Position numbers and translations under genes: made by a program | In this document: piece after piece, positions 1 to 12,415 of the stretch | How the letters are laid out: the number at the start of each line of letters is the position of its first letter | Numbering within the stretch: position 1 is the stretch's first letter | Assembly (NCBI GenBank): GCA_017591395.1 | Contig: WEDG01001075.1 | Span: 186,001-250,000 of the forward strand | Direction: 5' to 3' | DNA: 64,000 nucleotides | Source of the DNA: Schistocephalus solidus | Lineage: Eukaryota; Platyhelminthes; Cestoda; Diphyllobothriidea; Diphyllobothriidae | Notes under the pieces: generated by a model | Told to the model about the DNA's origin: nothing | The model's database searches: none | The model's input: only the letters and a program-made list of their open reading frames with translations

Positions 1-1577
1 GTCCGGAACAGCAAATGTGCTTGGTGGGGAAAAGGTATGGCGATGCACTTTGTTTTTCTGTCAAGCTAAACATTGCCTAGTCCAAATGGCGATGTCAGAG
101 TTCATATTTGGCCAGACAAAGCGAGCAGCAATTAGTTTGCGACCGGCGCGGATGCCGGGATACGACAGAGAGTGAAAATGGTCAAACACTACCTTACGGT
201 AGGATAATGGAACAACAGGTCGGGGAGTGCCTGTGGACCAGTCGCATAAATTCGTACCTGGTGATGCTGGAAGTGATGAATCTCGAAGCTGCAGAGTACT
301 AGATTTACGCAGATCAGCAATGGACTCGTCTTCTAGTTGGAGATCTGCCAGCTTCGCCAGGTCGAAGTTGGATGACAAGGTGTTGGTGTCCGGTCTCGAT
401 AATGCATCAGCAACCAAATTGTCGCTGCCTCGGACGTAGCGGATATCAGCAGTAAACTGCGAGATATAGTCAAGGTGACGCACTTCTCTGGGCAAGTACC
501 TATCTGGTTTGGTCTTGAGGGCATAAGTTAGAGGTTTGTGGTCGGTATGAACCCGAAAATCTCTTCCCTCTAATAGGTTGCAAATGAAGAATAGCCAGGT
601 ATATAGCCAGGAGCTCGCGAGAGAAATTACTGTAGCGAGTCTGCGCCGGTTGTAGCTTCTGTGAAAAGAAAGCCAATGGCTGCAACTGGTTATTCACCTG
701 TTGATGTAAGACTATGCCGACAGCACATTTGGAAGCGTCAGTTGTCAAAATCAACTGCGTAGAAGCGTTAGAGTTGAAGTGGTGCAGCATGATCGCATCA
801 GCGAGGGCCATCTTGGCTGCCTCAAAAGCTGAGTGAGCTGCCGGTGAAAGTTCAGTCGGCTTGGCTTTCGACTTCAAAGATCAGTCAAGGGAGCCAGTAT
901 TGCCGCACAGTTGGGAATAAAACGTTGGTAGTAATTGATAAGTCCAATGAAACGTTGCAGTTGTGTGAGGGTCTAGGGAGACGGAAAAGATAAAACGCTT
1001 TGCACCTTCGCTGAAAGTGGTGTGATTCCATGCTGATCGACGTGATGACCAAGGAAATTAAGAGAAGGAACGCCAAAAAGGCATTTGTCGACGTTTAATT
1101 GCAAACCATGTTGCTGGAAACGATCGAAAATTTGGCGCAAATGCAATGCATGTTCCGCTGGCGAAGAACTTGCGACGAGTATGTCATCAATATAGACAAA
1201 GGTGAACGAAAGACCGCGCAAGACCTCATCAATACACTGCTGGAGGATTGGGCTGCGTTACGCAAACCGAAAGGCGTGCGGAGGAATTCGAACAAGCTAA
1301 AAGGCTTTGTGATGGCGGTCTTGGGGATGTCTTCCTCAGCGACAGGTATTTGATGATATGCTCTCACGAGGTCTATCTTGGAGAAAATAGTCTTTCCAGC
1401 CAACATGTGAGAAAAATCGTGAATATGAGGAATGGGGTACCGATCGGGGACGGTTGCTCTATTCAAAGCACGATAATCCCCGCATGGCCTCCAATCATCG
1501 GCTGATTTCTTGGGGACCATGTGCAGAGGAGAGGCCCATGGGCTGGAAGAAGGGTGAATAATCCCCAAATTTAGCAT
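1..1577 (-). mobile_element. Ty3/gypsy LTR retrotransposon, decayed pol (RT, RNase H, start of integrase)
   Basis: Read on the minus strand from 1577 to 1, the frames give a Ty3/gypsy pol in the usual order. The reverse transcriptase fingers are at about 1570-1330 ([38 protein letters not shown]). The catalytic YIDD ([11 protein letters not shown]) is near 1200. RNase H follows at about 877-500 (TDASKCAVGIVL), and its end (DNLVADALSR) near 430 leads into the HHCC zinc-binding start of integrase at about 200-61. Several frame changes (about 1250, 930 and 520) break the reading frame. The integrase CxxC loses its second cysteine to a TGA at 61-63. The element runs off the left edge, so the rest of integrase and the 3' LTR are not visible. 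It is a non-functional genomic copy. Confidence 0.9.
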
Positions 1578-2047
1578 GTGTTCCCCTGCTGCATGGGCAG
1601 GGGAAGCTTATCAAGCCAGATCTCTCGGAAAATGGCATCATCCATATGACGACCAGCAAGCAAAGAACGCATGTGTCGCATTAGTTGGGAAGGCGTTTGA
1701 TCGCCGAGTTCAACTTGCGTGAAAAGCTCACGCAGCATTCGGTTGGCCGACTTGGCCACACGATTAATTACAGCGTCCTTCAACTGGGTGTATGGCTCCT
1801 CAGCAGGGATTGGATCAAGGAGGTCCTCGACGTCAACGGCAATATTGAAGGGAGGTGATTGCACTACGTATGAATAACGCGTGCGTTCACTGGTGATACT
1901 GCGTGTCGAGAAAACTGCCTCGATCTGCCTAAACCATACGCGAGGGTTGCTTGACGTAAATGGGGGCAATTTGAAAGAGAGGCTATGAACGTCAAGAGAG
2001 TCTGCGTTAGTCTCAGTGTCCGTCATAGTAAGTGATATGGTGCGCAA
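1571..2047 (-). mobile_element. Ty3/gypsy gag remnant fused to RT by deletion
   Basis: This is a 158-codon open frame beginning at 2047 and matching the capsid-like part of CsRn1-type gag. Visible segments are SFKLPPFTSSNPRVWFRQIE near the start, a central helix-rich stretch, and HMRSLLAGRHMDDAIFREIW with [10 protein letters not shown] near the end. The frame stops at about 1571, exactly where RT sequence begins in an overlapping frame. The nucleocapsid zinc knuckle, protease and RT N-terminus are therefore missing. The natural order of a full element would be gag, protease, RT, RNase H, integrase. The join looks like an internal deletion of roughly 1 kb or more in this copy. The family assignment is from recognisable gag motifs; the size of the deletion is inferred. 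Confidence 0.8.
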
Positions 2048-2049
2048 TT

Positions 2050-2580
2050 ATAGAAAACCGGGGTCACATATTTTTTAGTGTAGACGAAGGTCAAAAATGC
2101 TAAGAACCAAGGTGTACAAAATAAATTAACGCTAAGTGGGGAATTGTGTCTAAATTACAAACGACAAAAGGACGGCAAACATGTCAGAGGATTGTTAGAA
2201 TGCAGACTCACGAAAAACGCAGCTTCTAGATAGCGAGTGTTGTTGAGGATTGTAATTATCTCTGAACTAGATCCAGAAAGCTATGCATCAAGGATGAAGA
2301 GCAGAGTCAGGAGTTTAATTGAGACGGTGTTCGGTAGAATGCAATCCAGAAATGCAGATCGATCGTTGCAATTGGCTGCAAGTAATTGAGAGAGATCAGT
2401 ACAATCAAGAGAGCATCGGTGACATGCAGCAGCGAAAACAGAAGACGTCCAACATGCCGGTTGAAGCTGGCTGTTGTGTTTTTATTTAGTACATTAAAAC
2501 AAGCCTACAAAAAGATTCAGGTGAACAAGAAAGATACAAACATGTAAATTGTACAAATATCTACACGCCCCTCAATCAGG
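2050..2580 (-). repeat. Probable 5' LTR and degraded primer-binding site of the gypsy element
   Basis: On the minus strand a segment beginning about 2578 (TGATTGAGGGGCGTGTAGAT) holds a polyadenylation signal (TAAATAAAAAC near 2490) and ends just before TGTGACCCCGG at about 2056-2068. That resembles a damaged version of the tRNA-Trp primer site seen intact near 50730. It lies directly upstream of gag, as a 5' LTR should. LTR ends were not proved because no second LTR is in the window. Confidence 0.45.
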
Positions 2581-4800
2581 GTAAGTGATCCAATTGTGTA
2601 TTTTGTTAATATATAACGTAATAATTTACCATAAACTGCTTAAATTTGGAGAGTTTATTGGAGAGTTTGGTTGGGATCTCTTCATAATCCGCCACTGATA
2701 CGATTTGGTAAATAATTGGGTATCCATTACGGCAGCAGGTGCTGCTGCTGTATCGCGGAGTTTTACCTAAAATTTCCAGTTCCTGGTTCCAGCTGTGCCA
2801 AGTTCCTGGTAAATGATGTGATGCTATCTGCTGATGTCACTCAAGTCTTTATTTCTGTACCGCACGGCATTGCAGGCGAGGCCGAAGCAAATACGACCGA
2901 GCAAACCTTATCGTGTAAAACTTGTGAATCTTCAGCTCCAGAACCTCTATCCTAGTCTCCAATGGTTAACTGGAGTAAAAATTTGAAGTTTGGGGAGTTA
3001 ACTCCTTTAAAAGATTGAATTTCCCTCATTCCCACATTTTCTCGGACCTTAAATTTTCATTTTGCAGAAACATCGGATATTATAGGACGATTCGGCATTT
3101 AGCCTTTTTAACCTGACGTATTTGTGCCCGACATGTGTCCTCTTGTATTCAGCTGTTTTCAAGAAATCTTTTGCCTTATTTCTGGCAGCTCGCGAAGGGC
3201 ACCTTTATTCAAACACGTTTCCCCTAAACATTTTTTTAATATTTTGCATCCACATTTTTATTTGACAGACGAACCCTCAAGAATATTGTCACTGGTGACG
3301 ATCTAGTACAAGTGCATACTTTCGGAACACCAGATCCCTGAGATTTTACATGGCTTCCAAAGTATCATATATGACCTGACTATCTAGGATATTTTGGCGA
3401 TGCCTCACCTTTAGCCAGCCAGAAATCTACCTACAAGTCCTGATTAAATTATGAAAGATGCGTTTACCCGTGATTCTTTACTGCAAACTGCATCTATCAA
3501 GGCCCTTTTTTGCTTGAATATTGGGGTGGTAACTTTGTCATCAATAGTGGTGTATCAGGAAATAGTTCATCCTGAAATATATACGTATTCCACTACTGCA
3601 ATATAATCAACACTGGCATTTACCATTGGCGCATTACGTTATTGAGTTTGTTGATACCATTACATGGCACGCAATTTTTGTAAATTTCAATTTCGCACAT
3701 CTTTCGTTATAAGGTTCTGACTTTTTTGCCTCAGCTTTAGTTACATTGATCTGTACACAATCGTCAACTTAGTATCGATTCTCTAGTTGGACTTTGCAGA
3801 CATTATAAGCAGTCAGGAAATAACGGACATTCAACAGGTTCCAGTCATTTTGAAAGTTGCTATCATTGCTTTGTCGATACTCTTGATGGACTTCCACCAG
3901 CACTGCAAATAACAGATTCATTATCCTCTTACGTATTCATTGTCACTGGCAAACCATTTAGTGGTGATTCCCTGCCTGTGAATCGATCCATCATGCCACC
4001 TTGCGGCTACCTGTCCAACGGTGTGAAACCTTGAGTCACCAAGATGCCTCCTCGACTTTCCGAGCCCTGGTAATCCTTGGGCATGAGACACTGTGCTAAA
4101 TATCTTATCTGGGTGGTCCCAAGTCCCTCCCCACTCTTCTTTCGTTGTCCTATCTCGCGGTGACTTTCTTGTTAAAACTTTCTTTTGCATGTTGTAGTAC
4201 TTCGTACAGCTGCTGTCATGTCTGATCTATCCGGACTCTATAATGTCGCGCCTTGTATTATTCCACGCCTAACGATCCGATGCATCAAATCTATATAATT
4301 CAATTCATTTTCTACACAAACAACGGAGGTCAAAGGCCGAAGGTCGATAAACCACCGCCGTGTCTTGACGAACTATGTCGGGTTGATACCTCTCAAACGT
4401 CTCCAATTGGGAAACGCTCCCGGATCAAAGGCATTAGTAATGAGCTCCTTAGGTGTAGGACAAAAACGTGTCCAAACTACCTCCATCGTCTTTCTTGGAT
4501 GGTATGAAAATCCTTGCAATATTGACGTAGAGAGTGCCGACTGTGTCATTTGACAGAAATTTGGTGTACTGCACTAAAAGGATGATTCTCAAACGGTAGC
4601 GGTCAAATATCTCCATTTTCATGTTGCACGCACATAGCCCATTTGTTACACGCGATGCATGCTACACGCGAATCTTCATGACAAGGAAAATTCCAACATC
4701 GGATACATAGGCATTTTCTGAGGCTTGAGAAAACCCGACTAGTGGCATCGATTTGGATGACAATTTCAGCCTTACTCTGTCCCTTTGACAGCAGCTTTAC
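2581..4800. other. Intergenic, no recognisable feature
   Basis: About 2.2 kb of AT-rich sequence. Open frames are all under 90 codons, unrelated to families I recognise, and scattered on both strands. I see no splice-bounded exon or repeat that I can name. Confidence 0.5.
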
Positions 4801-4807
4801 CCCGAGG

Positions 4808-4920
4808 CAGCTGAAACTGTCTCTGTTAATGGGATCGAGAGAGAATCTGAAACGGCAGGCCAATAAACACGATGTTCCAGTGATCGCCTTTTCATCTTCT
4901 GTAAATTAGCTTATCGACGA
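4808..4920 (+). repeat. PLE 3'-end repeat with degenerate hammerhead-like motif
   Basis: The segment 4819-4861 lines up with the hammerhead motif at 23533-23573 read in sense. CTGTTAA stands where CTGATGA is expected, GGGAT and AATCT can form a weak helix, then comes GAAACGGC, AGGC and AATAAA. The downstream string ATGTTCCAGTGATCGC at about 4873-4888 is shared with the copies at 14.6, 16.08, 20.4, 22.7, 22.9 and 38.17 kb. The core is mutated, so self-cleavage is unlikely. Confidence 0.5.
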
Positions 4921-7045
4921 GGACATTGGAGACTGGTTGAAATGTACTAAGACATTGACCCTCGCTAGCCAACCTTACCCATCTTCCAATTTGGGGATAC
5001 CGGAGATTGGAACTCACAGTCTTTCATTTATCAGAACTCAGTAATTTACACGCTCTAAACTTTAACGCACGTGCTTGTTGTCGTTTTGGGTGTGATCTTG
5101 AACATTGAATTATAAAAGAATTGCGTTCACCGATTTCGGTAATGGGACACACTCATCCTCTTTTGTTGTGTGCCTTGGTCTATATCACCGCCGACAGTCC
5201 CAACCTGACAATTAATATGAGCCGGAGAACACAAAGGGAGACTGAGATGAACATTTCGTATGTATTAGCATCGTTCGCCAGCCTTCAAGATAAGATTCCA
5301 TTTCAAATCGCAACTAACTGTACAACCAATCCGTGATCCAATGGTTTATGGCTAAACTTCTTACCATTCACTTATCGATGGCCCCGTCACGCTCTCAAAT
5401 CATCCTGTCCTGGGATTGGGTATAGCTGGATGACGGCATTAAATAAGCCAGAAATGACAAGTTCTGTCTTCGTTGCCGATCGCTAGAACAAATGGTATAG
5501 TATTCGCTGCTTTCAAATGGTTTTCTTATAAATCGTATCGAATATAAAAATTCATGTTTCTGTGCCGCCATGTTTACAGCGGAGGTTGACACCTAGGGAT
5601 AAAGGTTAAAACACTAGTGTTAATTATATTATGTTAAAAGCCACTTTAAATCACCGTTTTGAGCATAAAGTGGATGCTTCAAGACGCTAATTATTGCCAT
5701 CAAACTGAAAACTTAATTTCTACACGTAAATTGGTTAATCTTTTAGTTATTACCCTTAACCGACTAATTTACTTGTCCAGATAGTGCTAAAAGTATGGCA
5801 AACCTCGGTACACGCATTGGTCCCGGTTTTCTCAGCAAATTTTCTCAACCTTCCCGAACCATCAAAATTCGCAAATGTGCAACCACAAAGCTGACGAGTT
5901 TGTAGACAGAGAGTGCAAGTTTTCATCAAAAGTCAGCATCTCGCCGACTAGGTAACGGTTTGAGAGAGGTTGGAAATTATCACATATGCACGGTAGCAAG
6001 TTGCCAAATGATATATGGAAAATTCCCTGACATATTTCAGCAATATATTCCTATTTAGATTAACATCATCAACAACGGGCCGGCTACATCAAAGAGAGAA
6101 ATTTAAATACACAAGCTTTCCGTACTATCATGCTAAGAATCAATATTTATGGTTTCTGTAATTAGCTCAGCTGATATTCAGTGTCGGTCTTTACTCCAAG
6201 GACCTCTGAGTACGAACTCCTTCAGTGTTTTTTACCAAAAAAAAGTAAGATACAATATCTAGGAGGCATATGAAAAGAAGGTGACACGAATAATAAGAAA
6301 AATATTTTATTTACAAATTATTTTTGGTTCACAGCAATGTCGGACCAATTTGGAAACCTTACACAGGATCCCTTCTAATACGGAATGAATAGCCGGATTC
6401 AAAAGATATAGGAATGCATAGTGAACTCGGCCAATGAATAAGAGATATAAAGAAACTTAAATCCAACCAAACTATCCTGACGGAAATGGAAGTGGGCAAG
6501 GATGATAGCGCGATTGGTGATCGGAGAGGAAAACAGCTGAGTGAGTTATGACATCGGTCGTATCGGTCGCAATAAGGAAAATACGGGATTTGGGTACCCC
6601 TTAAGTGGCGGTGGATATAAATAACACTGAAGCGAATGAGACAGACGCTTGGCTTTGTCATTAAATCAAAGGAATACGTGCTGCTACCTCGAGTTGAAAT
6701 TCATATAACCCGTACACAAACTGCTAACTAGTTGCGAACCCAAATTTAACATGTCTACCGAAACTAAAATAAGTAACTGTTGTATAGTTTAATAAATTTA
6801 ACCTATGTTTGTTACAGTCGAATGAGCACCCTTTCCGCAGGATGTGTCACCACATTGCTAAACAATCAGGTTTTCAGGCTGAACAATATCCCCCGGCAAG
6901 GCATTCCAAAATTCATCCATTCTGCAGGATAAAAGTTACTTCTGTTCATCCTCTCACCAGTCACAAGAGTGCGTGGGTGACCTCGAAGTTTAGTTATGGT
7001 TGCTAACTGGAATAATCCCCGGGTTTTAGAAACCAGTCCTGACCG
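4921..7045. other. Intergenic, contains a small degenerate SINE-like repeat at 5405-5470
   Basis: Mostly AT-rich unique sequence. The stretch 5405-5470 (TGGGATTGGGTATAG, then GATGACGG and AAGCCAGAAATG) is a damaged copy of the hammerhead-bearing repeat at 41280-41340. No coding region could be supported. Confidence 0.5.
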
Positions 7046-7049
7046 TATT

Positions 7050-8390
7050 GGATAACAAAATTTTTATGCGGTTGCCCGTAGCTGCCTGTAACTGAAAGGA
7101 AAGTGATGGAGATAAGCTAATCGGGTTTCGTAGCGTAGTGCGTCCTGCCATTTACGAGTTTGTTTGCAGGCCGTTGAACTTATTCGAGGAGGCTGGTGTC
7201 ATTAGCCGTCCAGGGTCTCTGTGCTTGGATGGCAAACTCTAGTTGCAGAGGCACAAAAGTTCGGAAAACTTAGCGAAGCAGTCTTGGTCGAAGATGAGAA
7301 CGCCCGTGTGATGAGGTATAGGACTGGCGCCGCCGATTTTTTCACCTTTGTGCAGTGCAGGAACGGTTTAAGTGAAGTCGTGATCCACACACCTAAGAAC
7401 TTCTGGGCGTCCATTTCTTGCAGGTAGGTCATTCAGGCGGTACACCATGCTGTTCGGCGATCTAGTTCTGCCGACTCATACGAAGGTATACTTTTGCAGG
7501 AAAAACATCATAAATTCATCATTCAATCATTATTCGAGTCAGTTTAAATATCTTGTTCTTCGTGGCATGGTTAAGCAGACCAACTTCGAATTCCCGTCCT
7601 CTTCGCATAATAAGACACTTGAATCCGTTTTTTTTAATTTTTTATGCTCTTAAAGTTTTGGGGCCCTTGTCTGTAAGCGAGTTTATCCACAGCCTGCGTT
7701 TTTTCTTCGCCTTAATTTTTAAGGCCTGTGTAAGCCTTCGAGGACTGTTTTTTTCAACCTATTTCGTGAAAATGGCCAGTCATTTGTAATGCGCTTATAT
7801 AATATTCCTCAGAACTACTCTCACTCCTCGGTAACGTTTCCAGACCAAAGGGAATCCCACTGAATGCGTGTGAGTTCAGCCTTTATTCGGTAGAAAGTAC
7901 CGCACAAAATGTTTCTTCTGACTGTCGTGGGTCTCTCGGGCAGTGTAAATAGAGAATGCTCCAAAAAAATGGCGACATGGTCACGTTCCTCTAGGGAAGG
8001 GAAGGTATAGAAAATGACAGGTCATCAACTTTATCTTGTGATTTTTTGAGGAAAAGGTCAAAACAATTAGCTTGTTTTCTCTGTAGCCTTTTGGATGGAA
8101 AACTGACGTTTTGAGTGAGGAATAACTCGAGCTTCACGTTAAGAAAGCGATCATTGAAGATCAGTTCTTGTTATGTGCGTAGATCAAGCCCCATTCAGTG
8201 TTCGGTGCCGTAACGTCACCCATGATCGGCATTTCTGGCCTTTTAGAAAGCTTTTCTGGTTCCTCTAGCAGACGACCATCAGCCGTGGAATCCTTTCTCG
8301 GTATTCGATAGAGTACCAGCACATCGAAGCTTGTTCTATGTGTTCCCCTGCGGTTGAACCAGCCACCAAGTGGTTGTTAGTACATGCGTA
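7050..8390 (-). mobile_element. Jockey/CR1-like LINE, endonuclease plus RT C-terminus, central RT deleted
   Basis: On the minus strand 8390-7820 encodes an apurinic-type endonuclease in decayed frames: RIPRKDS, MPIMGDVTAPNTEWGLIYAH, then ERDHVAIFLEHSLFTLP and WSGNVTEE. About 7800-7550 gives the linker before RT (REFEVGLLNHATKN). The frame then jumps to the far C-terminal part of RT at 7490-7050 (FLGVWITTSLKP, VLYLITRAFSS, then EFAIQAQRPWTA and VNGRTHYATKPD in another frame). The catalytic palm with its xADD box is absent. Stops and frameshifts throughout show a dead copy. Clade assignment is from the domain order and the C-terminal motif; Jockey versus CR1 cannot be separated by eye. Confidence 0.75.
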
Positions 8391-8456
8391 AACAAAAGAT
8401 AGGCCGTGAAGCGCTCTGGCTATGAACTTCTAGACTATATGGAATACGTAGCAAAT

Positions 8457-8940
8457 TCAAAAGGGCATATACAGGAACTTAACAAGGCCAAAAATGGTGG
8501 TAATGGCTGTCTTCGAAATGCCCACTATGGTTATGGAGATCTGTTGGAAGGTACAGATCAATTCGATTTTCGAAAACGCGGACTTGCTGAATAAGGCACC
8601 GGAAAAACCGGAATATGCTAACAGAGTAACAGTACGTGAGGGGGACATTTTTCAAGGCTCTGTAGTCGCCAAAGGGGTGCCAGTCACCAATGGCGGCCTT
8701 TGAAACCACCTGGAGAGATGAGGCCCAAATAAGTTTCAGGTTGTCGGATGACAGGTTGACAGTCGTCCAGGTGCGAGATGGCAATGACGCGAAAACACAG
8801 GAGGGCCAATCGGTCGGATGTGGTGAGTAACTTCGTGAGGCGGTGAAGAGAGGCTGGACGACGAGTTAGTGGGACACCGTAGCAGAGTGGATGCCTCGGA
8901 CGGTCAGTTTGGTATTCTAGTCGCTTAAATGGGAGCAATG
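8457..8940 (-). mobile_element. Second Ty3/gypsy RT fragment
   Basis: Three overlapping minus-strand frames give pieces of a gypsy reverse transcriptase: WASSLQVVSKAAIGDWHPFGDYRAL (about 8700-8640, two stretches), then FSKSAFSKIELICTFQQISI and VGISKTAITTIFGLVKF toward 8460. These correspond to the RT fingers block also present at 1577-1330 but are much more diverged. No YxDD, RNase H or integrase follows. The fragment directly abuts the LINE at 7050-8390 on the same strand. Upstream sequence to about 9200 might be the same element but has no motif I trust. Confidence 0.65.
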
Positions 8941-9199
8941 GCAGTCTATCACAAATCGAAGACCATGAGAACGTCTACACCAAGAAGGGCACAGTACACG
9001 GCGGCGACGAAAAATACGCATTAGCGGCAGTCGTCAAACTGACACTTTTAAACCACCCTCATGGTGACCCCATCACGTCTGGTTTTTAGGCATTCAGCTT
9101 CAATGTTCAATGGACGCTAACCGATCGTAACCGGAACTTAGTCGTCCCATCCCGTCTTGGGGTTCACTCCCGAGCCCCGCCATCAGCCGCACAGCGACC

Positions 9200-10050
9200 A
9201 GCATTTTAGAGCGATATAAATTATCGACAGTCGGTAATGTTTATCTTTCTTCAATCAGTTTCAGTACTAACGCGGACATGCCCTCGCTCGAGGCACTCCG
9301 CGGTGCTGGACGTGTACCTCTAGTCCGGCTGCCAGCATGCTCCAACTTATTATCTATTTATTCGGTACAGAGAACTCCATTCTATCTTTACTGATTTCTA
9401 ACGTATCCTCCTCTTCCTTGGAACATAACATAGAGATCGTTCTGTTCATGAAGCTGTTCACGGTTTTAGCTGCAATAAGACTCCTACTTATGTCTCCAGC
9501 AAAGGCGTTCAAATGTTTTTTCCCAAGCTTCCACGGGTTTCAGGCCTTACACGTTTCCTTTTTTGCAAATGGCTGAGAAAGTACGTTCTCCGCTGAAATC
9601 GGATTCGACTAATGAAAAGGAATAACAGCATATTTCTACGAGGTTTCAAATCCACTCTGGTACTAATCAGCAGAGACACGGAAAAGATATGAAACAAACA
9701 CCTAGACCTGCAAACGAACAAATCAACGTGGTTTTATATCAATCTGAGTGGCCGCATCGATCTTCCTATCAGCCACAGATCCTACAGCTTGGTTGATGTT
9801 TCAGCCGAATCGTATAGCAGTTAGAATGCAGGTTCGAGTTCATCGCATCTATTGAGTGCTGTCCTATTTGCGTTCAAAATCTACGCCAACTTGCCCCTGG
9901 CTCTGCTTGCGGCTGGTAGCATTATGACATGGTAGCGAAATGGAGGACATCGTTCGGCTTCATTCGGCGAATGGGCCTGTACCACCTTCCACTTCTGTCG
10001 CCCACGCCGTGAAAGCGGTCACGTGGGTACAGGTCTCGAACAGCCGCAGT
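9200..10050. other. Intergenic, no recognisable feature
   Basis: Mixed-composition sequence with short open frames only; none has a recognisable domain. Confidence 0.4.
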
Positions 10051-10055
10051 GTTCA

Positions 10056-10965
10056 TATAGACACGTAAGTGCGACCGTTGTAGTCGGAGGGTGTCTAGCG
10101 CATGCTCCCGAGAAAGGTGTTGTAGGAACGGTGACTTGCGCGTGGATAAGTTTTAAATGGTGGCACACTTGCACTGCATCTATCGCACTCTCTCCTCTTT
10201 CCTTGCCTGAGCCGGGTGTCCTGATGGAGTCAAGAAAACCGGAGGCGGGAGAGAGTGCAGATGGTCGGTGCGACCGGTGCCGCCCCTGAGCGTACCGCCA
10301 CACCTGGCTCGGATCCCACGGTGGAAGGGTGCGATAAAGGCTACATTATGAAGGAGCAATTGCAGCCTGACTCTCAGTACACCAGTCAGCCACTCCACAC
10401 AAAACACACACTGTGCCGACCACGTGGTCCGAGTTATTCCGTTAGTTGGCAACATTCCAAGCCATGATTTTTAGCTCACATTGATAGATTCCAGCGCGTC
10501 AAATTGTTTATAGTTAAGAAAATGCACTGAGCCATCACCCTCACTCTCTCCTCCTGCCTCACAATCAGACAACCTTTAGGCCGGTAAGTTGCTTGATACG
10601 GAATGGGCGCAGTTGATGACGCCCTCATCAACGCATACTACGTACAAGACCTGTCCCGCAAATTCAAGTACCAAGATTTCATGCACCACGGAGGGTTGAA
10701 CGGCTCACATCTCACATGTATGATAGTGGCAGAGGTCGCGTTAAGAAGGCGCCATTGCTACCTGACACTCAGACCACCGGTCAGCCACTCCACACAATAC
10801 AAATTTGGACTAACTGCGAGGTCTGCGTGCAATTGCCAGTTGGCAACCAACTAAGCAATGGCGCTTATAACAGCGTCATGTTTTCAAGCTCAGATCACAC
10901 ATGCAGCGGAGGCGCCACATGGACAAAGAGCCGAGGATAATACTTTCCTCTCAACCAGATATGTA
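10056..10965 (+). repeat. R1 repeat, copy 1 (about 900 bp)
   Basis: This segment aligns along its whole length with 55385-56280 in the same orientation, and with inverted partial copies at 41690-42345, 42400-43090 and 48186-48440. It contains an internal duplication: the string CTGACTCTCAG followed by CAGTCAGCCACTCCAC occurs near 10372 and, slightly changed, near 10770. Open frames on both strands are short and differ between copies, so R1 looks non-coding. It ends with CGAGGATAAT then CCTCTCAA at about 10932-10955, and the RTE-like LINE begins right after. I do not recognise the family. Confidence 0.8.
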
Positions 10966-10967
10966 AA

Positions 10968-12035
10968 CTAAAACTTTATTGAGGTTCTTGTCCTTTGCGT
11001 CACATCTCCTGGAATATTGCTGTGAATTCCGCCATCAACCGGGGCCCACCGTCTTGCAGAGTTCCGGTGTGATTGGGTCGGGTCCCGGGGCTTTTCCGCT
11101 GGAAACCTTTTGCACCTCCCGATGAGTTTCTGGTAGGAAGGCGGCAAATCCAGGTCAATGTTCGTGTCTACTTGAGGGAGCCGGTTCATGGCAGCATCCC
11201 AGATGGCCGATGAGCAATGGAGGAAACTTCAGATATGCTCGAACCAGCGCTTCAAAATTTGGGATTCCTTTGTCAGAAGTGTTGGGCCCTCACAGCTAAG
11301 CAGCGGTGCGGTTCCCTTGATGCAGCTGCCAAAGGCGGCAATGATGGATTTGAAGAAGTTTTTATTTCATTGCGGTCCGCATAGCCTTGGATTTTCTTAA
11401 CCTTGTAGACCATCTAGGGCATCCTACATCTCCCGCAGCAGTTGCGGTACCTGGCGGTGGCATTTAAAGAAGCCTGCTTTGGTGGCGTCGGTCTGAAAGT
11501 CCAAATAGACTTTCTACAGTGGATTCGTCTACCCGAGTAGGTTACTGAGGTCAGCATCATTGTAGTCAAACAAGTTGTCGTGTTGACGGTTCGCGCGTCC
11601 GAGGATTTCGTGGGTGGTGGACAGGATGACGTACCGCAGTTGACACCATCGTGTATCCACGGTTGCGTTATCATCTGGAGCATGCAAGTCCTCCAGTTTC
11701 GGGGTTATTTGGTTGCTGAAATCAAAAAAGTGAGCAGGCTAATATAACAAAAGAGAATTTAACTTACCTGGCGGTCACTAACCTTGGGGCTTTCAATGCC
11801 CTGCGTCGGAAGATGGAAGAAGGTGCTGGTCAGCAGGAGACGGTGTTCCGCACAGATTCGCAAAAAAAGGAGGCTGATATCGTTGCAGCCACGGATACCA
11901 TATGGACCCAGCACTTCCTCCCAAGCAGCGTGGTCTGTCCCGACGCAGGCGTTGAAGTCGAGGTTAACATAAGTACAGAAATACCACCCCCTCCGTCAGA
12001 TCTATGTCCGCGTTCATCCTATTTGACCCAGCGCT
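10968..12035 (-). mobile_element. RTE-like LINE copy 1: endonuclease end, linker and RT start
   Basis: Minus-strand frames give the endonuclease C-terminal half at 12000-11790 ([20 protein letters not shown], then [17 protein letters not shown]). A gap follows, then the linker from 11715 (DTRWCQLR, LFDYNDADLSNLLG) and the region before RT (NRLPQVDTNIDLDLPPSYQK near 11190-11130). A decayed RT beginning ends at about 10970. Several in-frame stops are present, and the copy ends abruptly before the RT catalytic motifs, exactly at the R1 boundary. It belongs to the same family as the copy at 56330-57640. Classification as RTE-like is from endonuclease and linker motifs; a search would settle the clade. 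Confidence 0.85.
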
Positions 12036-12415
12036 TGGAATGTGCCATGTGTTTGCAGGTATAGGTTATTACATGGAAATTTCATTAAACGTCTTAAGTG
12101 TAAATCTGATATTCAGCTGAGAGTTGTGTGGCACGCCACCGGACATGTCTTGGAAGGTGGTTAATTGATCGAACAACTCCATCTTTTTAAAGACTGAGGA
12201 ATAGTCTTCATGTGCTTTTTCTCAATCCGACTTCAGTGGGGTCTCACAGTTATAGAACAATTGAGAACTCTCATTATGTACACCTTGGTACGTATTTGAC
12301 GGATAACAGGTAGTAGTGCCTGTAGTATGTATAAGGAACGTTTGTTCAGCCTCTGCACTATCGTAAACATCCGGTCGGTTTGTGTTTTGTTTGTCACCGA
12401 GATAAGGTGGATGCT

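Noticed and set aside
11715..11768. Apparent 54-base intron (GTAAGT ... TTTGATTTCAG on the minus strand) inside LINE copy 1
   Set aside because: The same stretch in LINE copy 2 aligns as ordinary coding sequence (KLNT, LFNVPAHH), so the splice signals are coincidental.
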